Source: Corylus avellana (taxonomy: Eukaryota; Streptophyta; Magnoliopsida; Fagales; Betulaceae). Taken from it: DNA of 64,000 bases. Positions 32,520 to 44,852 of this stretch are shown in pieces (within the stretch, counting starts at the first letter, position 1; the number at the start of each line of letters is the position of its first letter). Where the stretch lies: assembly GCF_901000735.1 (NCBI RefSeq), contig NC_081546.1, positions 21,135,952-21,199,951 of the forward strand, read 5' to 3'. The position numbers were made by a program, and so were the translations under genes. The notes under the pieces are model-generated. The model saw nothing but the letters and a program-made list of their open reading frames with translations. It did no database searches and was not told where the DNA came from.

Positions 32520-33700
32520 ACCAATTTTTTTTTTTTACTTTTAAATTAATTTTATTCAAAGAATAATTGTTTAATAGTTGTGACTTTTGGAATTATGACC
32601 ATTTTTTAGTTAAGTGCCTTTTGGATTAAGTAATATCTTTTTATGGGAGTTCAAGGTTTGTTTTGAAATAGTTTTTATGTTAACTTGTGGTTTTTAACAA
32701 TACATGTGTATTTGTAAGAACTTAATTTATTTCAAATAGGTAAGAGAAAGAGATGATCCCTCAATCACAATAAATTACATCAAGACACCCTTTCAATTTT
32801 TTTTTTTTTAATTTATTATTATTATTATTTTAAATTGATTTGAAAATAAAAATAAATATGGATATTAGAATATTTAGAATGTAATGATTATATTAATTTA
32901 TGTACTTCCATGAAATAAATAATTTTTTTTTTTTTTTTTTTTTTAAAAATAAGGACTTATGTAAGTGATAAAGAGACATTTGAGTTAAATATAGTAAATC
33001 AATTTGATCAAGGATGTAAAGTACTTAAAGCAATGAAAAATATCATATCACTTGACATTGCAAAAATAACGTTTATTTAAATGGAAAGTTGTTTTTTTAA
33101 AAAGTAACTTTTGATATGGTAAGATAGATCACAAGTTAATTGGCCATCTTTTTATTTTTTATTTTTTGAATGGTATAAAGTAATATTGTCCCAGAGTTTG
33201 GGTTATGACCTTAAAAAAAAGGGTATTATTTAATTAATACATAACTTATATAAAAAAAATCATCAAAACTCCAAAGGTTAGTATACGTATGAACAGGTAC
33301 AAAAAGCCTATCAAAAGGCCACAATACATTAAAGGAAATCACACATTTCAAAGGTCATAGGGACAATTTCATTTTAGTGATTGTAGTTCCATCTAATACA
33401 TTGTGAGCTTTAGTTTGAAACTCTTCACATGTTCATACAAATAACTAATTTAGATGACTTTTCATAAAAAGTTACTTATTAAGGCGCTGTTTGTTTCGAC
33501 ATAAAATGTTTTTTTTTTTTTTTTTTTGGGTAGAAAAATGATTTCACATATTAAACTTTAAATTAAGATAATATTCAAGCTAGGTCCTGGCGAGTCCAAC
33601 CGGGTCTTGACTATGTGTAACACTCCCAAAACTGAGCTAAATCATTTTGGTAGCGTTACTAGCAATTTCTCAAGTTTAGTTAATTGGTAACTAACTGAAG
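32520..33700. other. AT-rich intergenic DNA
   Basis: I see no gene. There are several long poly-T or poly-A runs (32526-32536, 32923-32944, 33509-33527). 33615-33700 (AACACTCCCAAAACTGAGC...) resembles plant LTR-edge text and is where the nested retrotransposons inserted. Confidence 0.4.
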
Positions 33701-34369
33701 TGTTGGTATTTTGTGTTGGCCGAATTTGGTTCCAAAAGTGCTCAAATTTGAAGGTCAGTGTACACCGATCAAAGACCAATCGAAGTCTGATCGACTGCCT
33801 AGCTTAAAGAAGGAAAATGCATGGAGGTTAGTGTTGACCGATCGAAGCCCGATCAATTGGCCAGTGTATAGAGAAGAATTTCAGAAGAGGTCAGTGTTGA
33901 TCGATCGAAGAGCGATCGATCGGTCCATGTGTGAATAATTCCTGAAACATGCTCAGTGTTAACCGATCGATCGGTCCCCGGCCAGAATTGTTTAATCTGC
34001 CATTTTGAGCGATCTGACTGCCTTAGGTCTTGTGGATTCCCATTCAAATAATTGTTTATGTTGTATGGAATTTATTTAATGTGGCATGGGCTTGTGGAAG
34101 CATGGAGATTTATTTAAGCATGGGCTACTTATTCATTGTTTATTTGGATCATGGGCATGGCATGAGCACATGGATGCTTATGAAGGACACATGGCAGCTT
34201 GGGAGTGGTCCTACAGTGCAGGGGAATGTGTTGGAGAAGTTTCCCTTGCGTGTAGAAGTGAGTGGAGTGCCAGATCAGCCACGACCAGAAGCGACCGATC
34301 GATCGCCCACCCTTGACCGATCGATCGGTCCTCTATCTGACAGCTTATATTATTTGTCTTATTGATGCT
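33701..34369 (+). repeat. 5' LTR of the gag-only element, first part
   Basis: Matches 47960-48645. It carries a cluster of CGATCGATCGG-type palindromic words (33760-33975, 34290-34330). The inner element inserted at 34369/34370. Confidence 0.88.
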
Positions 34370-35197
34370 TGTTGGGTTATGATTTGGCTCATTCGGTTTG
34401 TGTGTAAAGTTGGTGAAAATGAAGCATCTTAACATGTGAAGAAATCTGATTCTAGAAGGGCCGGTCCGGACCGTCAGAAGATGGGTCCGAACCACATATC
34501 CAGCAACCATGTTCTGAAGAGGAGGTCCAGACTGCTAGAAGCTGGGTCTAGACCCCATTTCCAGAAAGCCAATTTTTTAATAGCATGTCCGGACACATGA
34601 CTTGGGTGTCCGGACCTCTTATGGTTATGATCATGTAACCCTAGCCATGTCCGGACACCTGATTATCCCTGTCCGGACATGGCTGCTTTATTAGGTATTA
34701 TTTTCTATTTAAGCAAACTAATTTGCCATTTATATGTACATATTTTGGGTGAACAAAATTAGAGTGCTTAGAGTGAGAAATACTGTTCTAGATTATTTGA
34801 GAAAAGAAAATACGTGAAGCCAATCGGAGTTCCGGTGAAAGGAAATCTTTTAGAAGAATTATGCCAGATGTTCTAGAAAGGGCTATTGCGGTAGAAGTCA
34901 AGTGGGTCGCTTGTCATGTGCAAGGAAGAGTCAAAGGTTTTGTAATTCTTCTTGTATTCCTTATTCTTCTTATAATGGATTGATTTCCTGGGTTTGGCTG
35001 CTCTGGAGAGGTTTTACATTTAGAGAGTTCTCTAAATGGTTTCCTCTTCATAATCAAATATCTGTGTTCTTGATTGCTTATTTTATATTTGTATTTGGTT
35101 GATTTTTAACTGCTAGGTTAGATTTATTTCGGCATATTCTTTGTGAAACACCTAGGCATTTGGATAGGTGTCGTTTGGAGTCGTTTTAGAATTTTCA
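34370..35197 (+). repeat. 5' LTR of the inner Sirevirus-like element
   Basis: Contains clustered GGTCCGGACC-type palindromes (34460-34690), several mutated at CpG relative to the 3' LTR. Confidence 0.92.
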
Positions 35198-35199
35198 AT

Positions 35200-35211
35200 T
35201 GGTATCAGAGC
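35200..35211 (+). other. Primer-binding site of the inner element
   Basis: TGGTATCAGAGC, complementary to initiator tRNA-Met, 2 bp after the LTR end, followed by GGGTTCAC as in Sireviruses. Confidence 0.9.
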
Positions 35212-35266
35212 GGGTTCACTCTGTGAAGGAATTCTTTCCTGAGTGTGATCTAAGACTCCATATCAA

Positions 35267-36925
35267 ATGTCTCTTACTGTTGCTCCTAATTCTCTTCCCA
35301 TCTTTGACGGTACAAATTATACGCTTTGGGAAATTCGTATGAGAGCATATTTTAAATCCATTAATGTTTGGCATATTGTTGAATCTAGATGGACACGTCC
35401 AGATAAAGCAATAGCTGAATGGACAACGGAGGAAAAGAATAATGCTACTGCAAATGACAAAGCTATAAATGCTATTTACATCTCTGTTTCAAATGAGGAA
35501 TTTTCTAGAATCTCTAGATGTGAAATGGCTAAGGAAGCTTGGGAAACTTTATAAATCACACATGAAGGAACTAAGGTTGTTAGAACTTCAAAAATTCAAA
35601 TGTTGGTTTCTCAGTTTGAGGAAATTAGAATGTAGGAAGATGAAACTTTTGATGAATTCTATTCAAAGCTTAGTGCCATTAGAAACTCTACTATTAATTT
35701 GGGAAAGAAAATGGATGATGCTAAAGTTGTGAAAAAAATCTTAAGATCTTTGCCTGAGAGGTTTATTCCCCAAATTGCTGCTATACAACAGAGCAAGGAC
35801 TTAGATACTATGAGAGTAGAAGAACTTGTAGGTTCCCTTCAGACCTTTGAGCTAATTCTCCCCAAACTCAAGAAAACTAAAAACAATGCTCTTAAAGCAA
35901 AAAATATTAAAGTCAATTCTTGTGGTTCGTCTGATGAGGATTTTGGGGATAATGAAGAATTTGCCTTGTTTGCTAAAAAATTTAGAAAATTCTTTAGACC
36001 CGTGAATGGAAAGCTTAAAAATCGTGACTCAAAAGTTCCTGTGAAACCTAGAGGTGAATTTAGAAGTAATCCACGTGAGAACTTAGAAACTAATCTGAAG
36101 GATAAGTTCACTAGTGGACGAAAATGTCATGAATGTGGGGTTCGGGGTCATATTCGAATTGAATGTGCTAATCTGAAAAAGTCCAAAGGTAATGCTTTCA
36201 ATGTCACTCAGAGTGATGAATCGGATGATGAAAAACCCGAAGAAGAAGTTGAAGGAGGAGTGAATTATTTAGCTTTTACTGCTTCTTATGATAATTATTA
36301 TAAGACTGTTAACTCACCTCATATGATAAATGAATCTGAAGTTGAATCTGATGATGAGGTGGATTTACAAACTACTTATGATAACTTGTTTGTGGAATGT
36401 GATAAATTGAACAAGCTGAGTAGGAAAAATCTGAAAAATCTGAAAGAAGCTGAACTTGAGAAAGAAAGATTAATGAAATCTATGGATGAATGTTTAGCTA
36501 TTTGAAACACTTTGACTTCTGAAAACCTCAAGCTGATTGCTAAAGTGAAATCTCTGGAAAAGGACTTGAATGATTCGAATGATCATTTAAAGAAATTTTC
36601 TAATGATAAATTGAATCAAATGTTAGGAAATCAGAAACATTCACATGATAGGACTGGATTGGGTTTTAATAAACATGTTAATTCATCTTCTTCAAATGTT
36701 GCAACCACTCCTAAGATCATGTTTGTGAAATCTAAAATGAAAGATGTGACAATTGAGAAGTCTTGTTTACCTCAACAAAGTTCAGAAGATGTGACCAAGA
36801 AAAATAAGTTGAAATTCAAAGTTCCGGTAAGAACTAACTTCATCCCTACTTGTTTTCACTGTGGTGTCAAAGGTCATACTCGACCAAACTGTTTTCAAAT
36901 TAGGGCTAAACAACTTTGGTCATAG
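35267..36925 (+). pseudogene. Gag of the inner Sirevirus-like element, interrupted
   Basis: ATG at 35267 starts LPIFDGTNYTLWEIRMRAYF (DUF4219/UBN2-type gag). In-frame stops occur at 35552-35554, 35633-35635 and 36503-36505. The block 35699-36505 has the KILRSLPERF motif and a CCHC knuckle (CHECGVRGHIRIEC, residues ~143-156 of that block), then an acidic and coiled-coil-like stretch. A second knuckle (CFHCGVKGHTRPNC) lies in 36512-36925. Two knuckles and a long gag are Sirevirus-like. Confidence 0.82.
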
Positions 36926-38656
36926 AAGAATATCCTTAGACTAGATGAACCTGGAATTGGGAATCAACTAAAAGTTTTAACTACTCAAGTGAAACTTATT
37001 AGTGAAAAGTTAGTTGTTTTGTCAAATTCTATTGATATAAAAGATATGTCTAATTTGGTTGACAAGAATGTGCAAATTCCTCCTCAAAAGGAACAGGTTT
37101 GGGTTAAAAAGAAAGATCATCTATGCCTTGTTGCTCATACTGCCTTAAGTGTGCTTAACTCTTGTTTGTGGTTTTTGGATTGTGGTTGTTCAAAACATAT
37201 GACAGGTGATAAGTCTTTATTCAAAGAGCTTAAAGAAGGCAAAGGAGGTGGAAGCATCACTTATGGAGATGGCAGCAAATCGAAGGTGATTGGTCAAGGA
37301 ATTGTGGAAATTTTCGGTGCTCCTACTCTACAAGAAGTGATGTATGTTGAAGGACTCTAGGCTAATTTATTGAGCATTAGTCAATTTTGTGATTATGATC
37401 TAGTGGTCCAGTTTTCTAAGAAAGAATGCAGCATCTTTGATTCTCAAGGAAAATGGTTGATGGGAGGAGAGCGCACTGTTGACAACTGCTATTGTCTTTC
37501 CTAAACTTCTCCAATAAACTGCAATGAGGCAACCTTGGACACTGGAGAATTGTGGCATCAATGGCTGGGGCATTTGAATTTTCATGATCTGGTCAGAATT
37601 TCAAAGACAGAAGCCATAGTTGATTTACCCAAGATTCATCAGGCTGATAAAGGAAAGTGTGGCCCATGTTAATTGGGGAAACAAACTAGAACTCCTCACA
37701 AAAAGATCTCAGGTATTGTTACCTCTCGAAATTTAGAGCTTCTTCACATGGATCTCATGGGCCCTACACGGACAGCCAGTTTGGGAGGCAAGAAATACAT
37801 TATGGTGGTTGTAGATGACTTTCCTCGATACACATGGGTAATTTTGTTAAGAGAGAAATTTGAAGCCTTTGAACAAGCTCGGACCTTGTTTCATAAGATA
37901 CAAAATGAATAAGACTGTCTCATCAAGTGAATCCGGAGCGATCATGGCAGAGAATTCGAGAACTCAAGTTTTGAAGATTATTGTGCTTAGCAAGGTATCA
38001 AACAAGAATTCTCATCCCCCATAACTCCTCAACAAAATGGAGTAGTCGAACAGAAAAATCGAGTCATACAAGAAATGGCTAGAGTCATGATACATGCTAA
38101 GGATTTGGTACAACATTTTTGGGGAGAAGCAGTCCATACGGCATGTCATATTATTAATCGAGTTTTTCTCAGACCAATAACTACTAAGACACTATATGAG
38201 CTATGGCGAGGCAAGAAACCCACTGTCAAATATTTTCGAGTGTTTGGAAGTATATGTTACATTCTTCGTGATAGGGAGAACTTGGGGAAGTTTGATGCAA
38301 AGAGTGACGAAGGAATTTTTCTTGGATATTCCGATACAAGTCGAGCCAGTCGTGTGTATAACAAAAGGACCAAGTCAGTAATGGAATCAGTAAATGTTGT
38401 CATTGATGATGAAACTACCAAGGAGCATTTTACAGAAGAAGAACCTCAGGTTGAGGGGGAGCGAGTTGATATGTCTGATAAAACTCATGAGCCTCCTAGT
38501 CCGAATGTTTTAGCAGTCCGTACATCAATACCTTCAGCTGTAGAAGACATGACTCCTTCACTAGTTTCAAATTTGGTCTCTCATGCACCATCCTCCAGAG
38601 TCAAACTTAATCACCCTAGAGAAAATTTGCTGGGAAATGTTAATGAAGGGTTATGA
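36926..38656 (+). pseudogene. Protease and integrase of the inner element, interrupted
   Basis: The protease region reads WFLDCGCSKHMTGD (the usual Ser of the D-S-G triad is Cys). After several stops come the pre-integrase zinc region (WHQWLGHLNF, CGPC then a stop), and the integrase core with HMDLMGPTR, IRSDHGREFE and TPQQNGVVEQKNR, so the DDE residues are still present although stops at 37910-37912, 37928-37930 and 37988-37990 separate them. 38075-38656 continues with AYELWRGKKP-type text and the C-terminal integrase region. Confidence 0.8.
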
Positions 38657-40215
38657 CTGCGAAATAGGGTGGTAAATCAAGTCTCTTATTCGTGCTATCT
38701 TTCTTAGTTTGAGCCAAAGAAGGTGAATGAGGCATTAGAAGATGAGAGTTGGGTTGCGGCTATGCATGATGAACTCAATCAGTTTGTTAGGAATGATGTT
38801 TGGAATTTGGTTCCAAAACCAAAAGATCAGAATATCATTGGCACTAAATGGATCTTCAAGAATAAGTCTGACTAGCATGGTACAGTGGTAAGAAACAAAG
38901 CTCGATTGGTTGCTCAAGGATACACTCAAGTTGAAGGAGTGGATTTTGATGAGACGTTCGCACCGGTAGCTAGATTGGAATCTATCAGAATTTTGTTGAG
39001 CATCTCATGTCATCTCCAGATCAAATTGTATCAGATGGACGTCAAGAGTGCTTTTCTTAATGGCATTCTTTAACAAGAAGTATATGTAGCTCAGCCAAAA
39101 GGGTTTCAGGATCCAACTTATCCGGATCATGTTTACAAGTTGAAAAAGGCACTTTATGGATTGAAACAGGCTCTCAGAGCTTGGTATGAACGTCTGACAA
39201 CATACCTTCTTGCACATGGGTTCATCAGAGGACAGGCTGACCGTACATTGTTCATCCATAGGAAATGCAGTCAACTTCTCGTTGTCCAAATTTATGTAGA
39301 TGACATTATCTTTGGCGCTACGGTCGACTCACAGGCTCATCAATTTTCTACAGAAATGAAGCAAGAGTTCGAAATGAGTATGATTGGTGAATTGACCTAT
39401 TTTCTAGGTTTTCAAGTTCAACAATCCAAAAAAAGGTATCTTTGTGTCTCAACCAAAGTATGCCAAAGATCTTGTGAAGAGATTTGGGTTGGATGGAAAA
39501 AGTCATGCTCGCACACCCGTGAATACGAGTATTAAGCTGAGTGCAGATGTGGCTGGGAAATCCGTTGACCAAACCTTATACAGAAGCATGATAGATTGTC
39601 TCCTTTATCTTACAGCTAGTCGACCAGATATATCTTTCAGTGTGGGTGTATGTGCTCGATTCCAATCTAATCCAAAGGAATCTCATCTGACAGCAGTTAA
39701 ACGGATCCTCAGGTATGTCAATGGCACAATCAATTTTGGAATTTATTTCGCTACTAATACAAATCTTGAACTTGCAGGATATTCTGATGCTGACTGGGCT
39801 GGTAATGCTGATGATCGAAAGAGTATATCAGGCGGATGCTTTTATGTGGGAACAAATTTGGTTGCCTGGATGAGTAAGAAACAAAACTCCATCTCTCTTT
39901 CTACTACTGAGGCCGAATATATAGCTGCTGGGAGCTGCTGCACACAACTCATTTGGATGAAGCAACTTCTTGCAGACTATGGATTTGATCAAGGAAAAAG
40001 GATTGTCTACTGTGACAATACGAGTGCCATCAACATCTCAAAGAATCCGGTTCAACATTCACGCACGAAACACATTGACATTCGTCATCATTTCATCTGT
40101 GATTTGGTAGAGACCTAGGTGGTATCTCTTGAATTTATGCCTACTGAACACCAATTAGCTGACTTATTTACAAAACCCCTAGATGGATCTAGGTTTGAGT
40201 ATCTTAGGAATGCTA
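38657..40215 (+). pseudogene. Reverse transcriptase and RNase H of the inner element, interrupted
   Basis: Blocks: WVAAMHDELNQF and IIGTKWIFKNK (38740-38870), a stop, [18 protein letters not shown] and [12 protein letters not shown] (38885-39073; first catalytic Asp intact), a stop, then [16 protein letters not shown] and YVDDIIFG (YVDD at 39293-39304). A frameshift in an A-run near 39430 moves to the frame of 39444-40118 with RNase H motifs YSDADWAG, STTEAEYIAAG, CDNTSAINI and HIDIRHHFI. A TAG at 40116-40118 precedes ADLFTKPLDGSRFEYLR. Confidence 0.85.
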
Positions 40216-41464
40216 TTGGTGTATGCGATCTCTCATGATTGTATACATAGAACATGCCTAGAAATTGAACATATTGATATTTGTCTAGTTGTTCTAGGGC
40301 ATTTTTGTTTGTTTTTGATTGTTTTTGTTTGATTTATCTTTATTTTCTTTGATTCTTTTATTTTTGGAATTGTTTTTATTTGTTGGATAGTCAGTTTCTC
40401 ATGTCTTGTGTTCAAATGAATATTTTACATATGAGTGGGGTCAATCTTTCTGCAATTTACATCTACTACTCTATATGTTTCTGATATACCTTGTTCTTTT
40501 GAAAATTGTTAAGGGAGTAAGAGTAAGTTTTTCTCATGTTCGAAATTGTGCACTTTTTGCCCCCATTAGGTTTAGATTTCTGTTATGTGTTTGGGAATTT
40601 GGAGCAAACATTTTGTTTGGAAGATAAGTAGTGTCAGTTCTATCCACTTGACCAACTCGTTTGTTGAACCTAGCTCCTAAAAATTCAAACATTTTCTTTT
40701 TAAAAAAAAAAAAAAAGTGGGGGCATAAAATAAGCTCAGATGACTTAGTTCTGCTTCTATATGTCCCTAAAGAAAGAATCAGTGATCAAATCATTGTTGA
40801 AATAGATGATTACTAAAGGACATGGTAAAAGCGAATGATTAGTCTCAGGGGTAGTATATCGGATGAGGGAATCTAGGTCCTAACATTATAAGCTTTTGCT
40901 GTGGCTTGAATCAGATTGTTTGTCTTCCTTTACAAAATGTCTGCCTAGATTTACCTTTCACTAATGAAATCTTATTTAATGAGAGTTTTTCACACACTAC
41001 ACCTTCACATGAGATTTCTGATTATTGCCTACTTGACTGAATTCACAGAACAAGGTTGTATCTTGCATATGGTACATTTATGGTGTAAACGTAATTTTTT
41101 GATCACTCCGAATTGTTAAGATATTCATAAGGACACACATGGGTTATTGGATATCAAAACAAGTTCAGTTTGTTTTTTTTTTTTTGTTTTTTTAAATATA
41201 AAAAAAATAAAAATAAAAAATGACGAATTTATTTTTTTGTCTTTTATTATTTTTTGTTGTGGTCCGGACACGACACTTACCTGTCCGAACATGCCCATTG
41301 CATTGGTTGTATCGACAATTTTTTTAAAACCCCTGCATTTCTTCCAATTTCATTCCTCTTACTCTCTCGGCCACACCATCTCTTTCTCAAAATTTTTTTG
41401 TTTTCTTTGTGTTATATCTGATTTCTTTGGTTCACAGTCCTGTATCCACATTCCCTCATCTTAG
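40216..41464 (+). other. Non-coding spacer after pol, with a possible untranslated leader
   Basis: Low-complexity T-rich DNA with a purine tract (AGTGGGGGCATAAAA, 40717-40731). The last ~200 bp (41270-41464), ending CCCTCATCTTAG|GTATG, looks like a leader exon with a donor site before the downstream ORF. Confidence 0.4.
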
Positions 41465-42103
41465 GTATGTTTTCTTTTCTTCTTCTTTTTATTTTTGTTT
41501 TCAAAATCAATTCTCGACCGTGAATGTTTGGGTTTAATATTGCCTTTTAGACTTACTTGATTCTGTGATTCTTATTGTGCATTCTTTCTATTTCTTATCA
41601 TTAGTGCAAAATCCATACACAATCATGTATTTAGGAATGGGTTTCTCATCTTCACATATATCTTTCATGCCTAAATTTTTTTCTGCATACTAGGTGTTTG
41701 CTACAATGTCTCAAAGACTCTGGTTTGAGATTGTTCTCAATTTCTTTACATTACATGGTTTTATTCCAATGTGTTTGGTCTTTAGATGATGGTTGAGAAG
41801 TTTCTAGGAGAGATATGTTCAATATTCATGCAAATTTTTTTTCATGTGATCATTAATATTTCAATACCTACTACATGTTTGATAGAATGCTTAAATGAAA
41901 TTGTTTTCATTTATATTTCTTATCTTCTTGCAAAAAGGTTCTTATTGGTATGATCAACATTTAAAATTTGTGTTTGTGGCATCTATCTCAATTGTGGGTT
42001 CAACATAGTGCATATCAAAATATTGGTTCCAATGATGTTTCCCATGCATCATATGTGCTTTTATTTTTTTTCAATTTTTTTTTTTTGGGTATGAATGCAG
42101 AAA

Positions 42104-42807
42104 ATGGTGTATCCAATTTCGGAATCCACATCAAGGAGGAAGCGCACTCGAGAAGAAAAATCAGTCTTACAATACAAGATTTTGACTCGCAAAATTGTGA
42201 TCGAGGTGGAGTAGAGCAAAATGATCTTTGAGTGGAACCGTTTCGTTTCATTCATGACATATTCCAAGCAAATCAATGGACATCCTTGTTTGTTCCTGTG
42301 AATGCCTACACTCGGTTAGTTCAGGAATTCTGCTACAACATCGACGATATTGACTTGGTTGGTCCCCCGTCATTCAAGACCAAGGTCTTTGGGAAAACGC
42401 TTAATATCACTACTGAGTTGATCAGTGAAGTTACTGGGATTCCATTGACTAATGAGAAGCCGCTTCCATTTCTGGAAGAAGATCCCCAACCAACAAAAGC
42501 TGAAATCATGGCGGTTCTTAATCCAAGTCGGCAGCTTGTATGGGATGAAGACCTGAACAAAATTCCGATTGGCTATGTACGGGCTCCAGAGAGGCTGTTA
42601 ACTTGGATTGTGTTGCAGAATATTTGGCCCATATCTCGACATAGTCATGTGACTATAGAACGAGCAATGATGATTTATGGCATCATTAACCGTGTTGAGT
42701 TTTGTTTATGCACTCATCTAGTATTGACTATGATCGAGCTTCATGAATTGCCTTACGGTATGGCGATCTCATCACAAAGATCTTGCACACCACCTTGCCA
42801 AAAATAG
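42104..42807 (+). pseudogene. Envelope-position ORF with plant transposon-protein-like domain
   Basis: A start at 42104, immediately after a plausible acceptor (ATGAATGCAG|AAA), reads a basic N-terminus (STSRRKRTREEK) then stops; the main 191-codon frame is 42232-42807, so a stop and frame change separate them. The main block contains FRFIHDIFQANQWTSLF, VQEFCYNIDD, GKTLNITTELISEVTGIPL and RLLTWIVLQNIWPISRHSHV followed by ERAMMIYGII, resembling the 'putative plant transposon protein' domain (Transposase_32, PF20167) often seen downstream of plant LTR-element pol genes. It has no signal peptide or obvious membrane helix, so it is not a classical envelope. Its function is unknown. Confidence 0.6.
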
Positions 42808-43341
42808 CTGCCAATGAACATATGGAAGCTCCAGAAGGTTATTTTGGCAAAGCTACTATGATGAAGTCCAACGCCTAACTTAGGCTTCAAGCTCCAGCTG
42901 CTCATGCGCCTCAAATTATTCAAGATCCTCCAGCTGCGTCTTCCTCAGGATCATCAGATGTTTCAAGTCAATTAACTAAAATAATTGACTTACTTCAAAC
43001 TCAAGGCCAAAGCATTGAAGCCATCAACACTTGCCTAAAAAAATTTGGAGAAAGATGTGAAGTCTATCAAGGAAAGCTTTTGGCAAGAATAATTTTTTTC
43101 CTCCTATTTGTGTTTTTGTTTTTGTTTTTTTTTTTTTTCTTTCTGTCAAGAATAATTGTTTTTTTGTTGAATGGTTTTACTTACTTTTCATGGGTTGTTG
43201 GTTTCTTTGTTTAAAACTCTAGAATTTTGTTTTTGTATATTTCCTTTTGTCCTTCCGAGACAAAAAGGGGGGAGTTGATTTGATGCGTCATTTTCATGTA
43301 CACATTAATTTTTTGTCCCCGAATGGCCAAAAGGGGGAGTT
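42808..43341 (+). other. 3' non-coding region with two purine tracts
   Basis: Degenerate continuation of the downstream ORF (Gln/Ser-rich) to ~43085, a T-rich stretch, then GACAAAAAGGGGGGAGTT (43260-43276) and CCAAAAGGGGGAGTT at the LTR edge. Confidence 0.6.
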
Positions 43342-44159
43342 TGTTGGGTTATGATTTGGCTCATTCGATTTGTGTGTAAAGTTGGTGAAAATGAAGCATC
43401 TTAACATGTGAAGAAATCTGATTCTAGAAAGGCCGGTCCGAATCGTCAGAAGCTGGGTCCGGACCACATATCCAGCAACCATGTTCCGAAGAGGAGGTCC
43501 GGACCGCCAGAAGCTGGGTCCGGACCCCAAGCCAATTTTTTAATAGCATGTCCGGACACATGACTTGGGTGTCCGGTCCTCATGTGGTTACGATCATGTA
43601 ACCCTAGCCATGTCCGGACACCTGATTATCCCTGTCCGGAAATGGCTGCTTTATTAGGTTTTATTTTCTATTTAAGCAAACTAATTTGCCATTTATATGT
43701 ACGTATTTTGGTGAACAAAATTAGAGTGCTTAGAGTGAGAAATACTGTTCTAGATTATTTGAGAAAAGAAAATACGTGAAGCCAATCGGAGTTCCGGTGA
43801 AAGGAAATCTTTTAGAAGAATTGTGCCAGATGTTTTGGAAAGGGCTACTGCGGTAGAAGTCAAGTGGGTCGCTTGTCGTGTGCAAGGAAGAGTCAAAGGT
43901 TTTGTAATTCTTCTTGTATTCCTTATTCTTCTTATAGTGGATTGATTTCTTGAGTTTGGCTGCCCCGGAGAAGTTTTACATTGAGAGAGTTCTCTAAATG
44001 GTTTCCTCTTCGTAACCAAATATTTGTGTTCTTGATTGCTTATTTTATATTTGTATTTGGTTGATTTTTAACTGCTAGGTTAGATTTATTTTGGCATATT
44101 CTTTGTGAAACACCTAGACATTTGGATAGGTGTCGTTTGGAGTCGTTTTAGAATTTTCA
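43342..44159 (+). repeat. 3' LTR of the inner Sirevirus-like element
   Basis: Better-preserved GGTCCGGACC palindromes (43425-43520) and TGTCCGGACA words (43550-43640) than the 5' LTR. It lacks 11 bp present in the 5' copy near 34555. Confidence 0.92.
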
Positions 44160-44164
44160 ATGCT

Positions 44165-44780
44165 GTCTTGATCCTTTCTTTTGTGCCTACTCAAGTAAGA
44201 CTTAGGCACATGATTTTGTTAAGCAAACCATCTGATATTGAGCTGCATATCGAGAGAGCCTTAGAGCTTGAGTGTTTGCTTCATTGTGAGCTAAGAGAGA
44301 TTGTTGTTTATGTGCGTTGGAGCCATACTCTCTTAGAGTGTTTATGATTTGCATTTGAGAGCTTTACTTGTGTAATCATTTGAGATGAAGAAGAAGCCTA
44401 CCGAAAGGAGTTCGGTAAAAGTTTATCACTGTGGAGAAGATTCGTGAGCGTTGGAAGACAAGCGGGTTGCTTGTTGATTCTTATAGAGCCAAGAACTTGC
44501 TAGGGTTGTAAGTGTCTCGTGTCTATAATATCTTGAGTAGTTTTCTTTTTGTGATAATCCTGGGTTTAGCTGCCCCGGAGAGGTTTTTCCTTGTTGCAAG
44601 GTTTCCTCTTCGTCACCAAAATCATTATGTTCATTTACTTTAATGCCTTGCTCATTTTGGTGATTGATTGTTTGGTCATTGCACGCTTATTGCCATCTAA
44701 TTTTTAATTCCACATTATATTTGGCAAACACCTATTCACCCCCCCTCTAGGTGTGTTTGGAGTCGTTAATCGCATTTTCA
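44165..44780 (+). repeat. 5' LTR of the gag-only element, second part
   Basis: Resumes the split LTR; matches 48644-49258 and ends CGCATTTTCA. Confidence 0.88.
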
Positions 44781-44852
44781 ATTGTTATTAGAGTAGGTTC
44801 ACTCCGTAAAGGATTAAACTCCTAAGTGTGATCTTAGACTCCATTTTTTTTG

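Larger units (their letters stand above)
34370..44159 (+). mobile_element. Sirevirus-like Ty1/copia element with envelope-position ORF, 9.8 kb
   Basis: LTRs 34370-35197 (828 bp) and 43342-44159 (818 bp) run TGTTGGGTTATG...TTTTCA and are flanked by an exact 5-bp duplication ATGCT (34365-34369 and 44160-44164). The primer site TGGTATCAGAGC (35200-35211) and the purine tract CCAAAAGGGGGAGTT (43327-43341) are intact. I count about 36 LTR substitutions plus small indels (~95.5% identity). Coding order is gag, protease, integrase, RT, RNase H, then a long 3' region with an extra ORF. Two-zinc-knuckle gag, repeated purine tracts and palindrome-rich LTRs fit the Sirevirus (SIRE/Maximus) lineage. Many stops and a frameshift make it defective. 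Confidence 0.92.
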
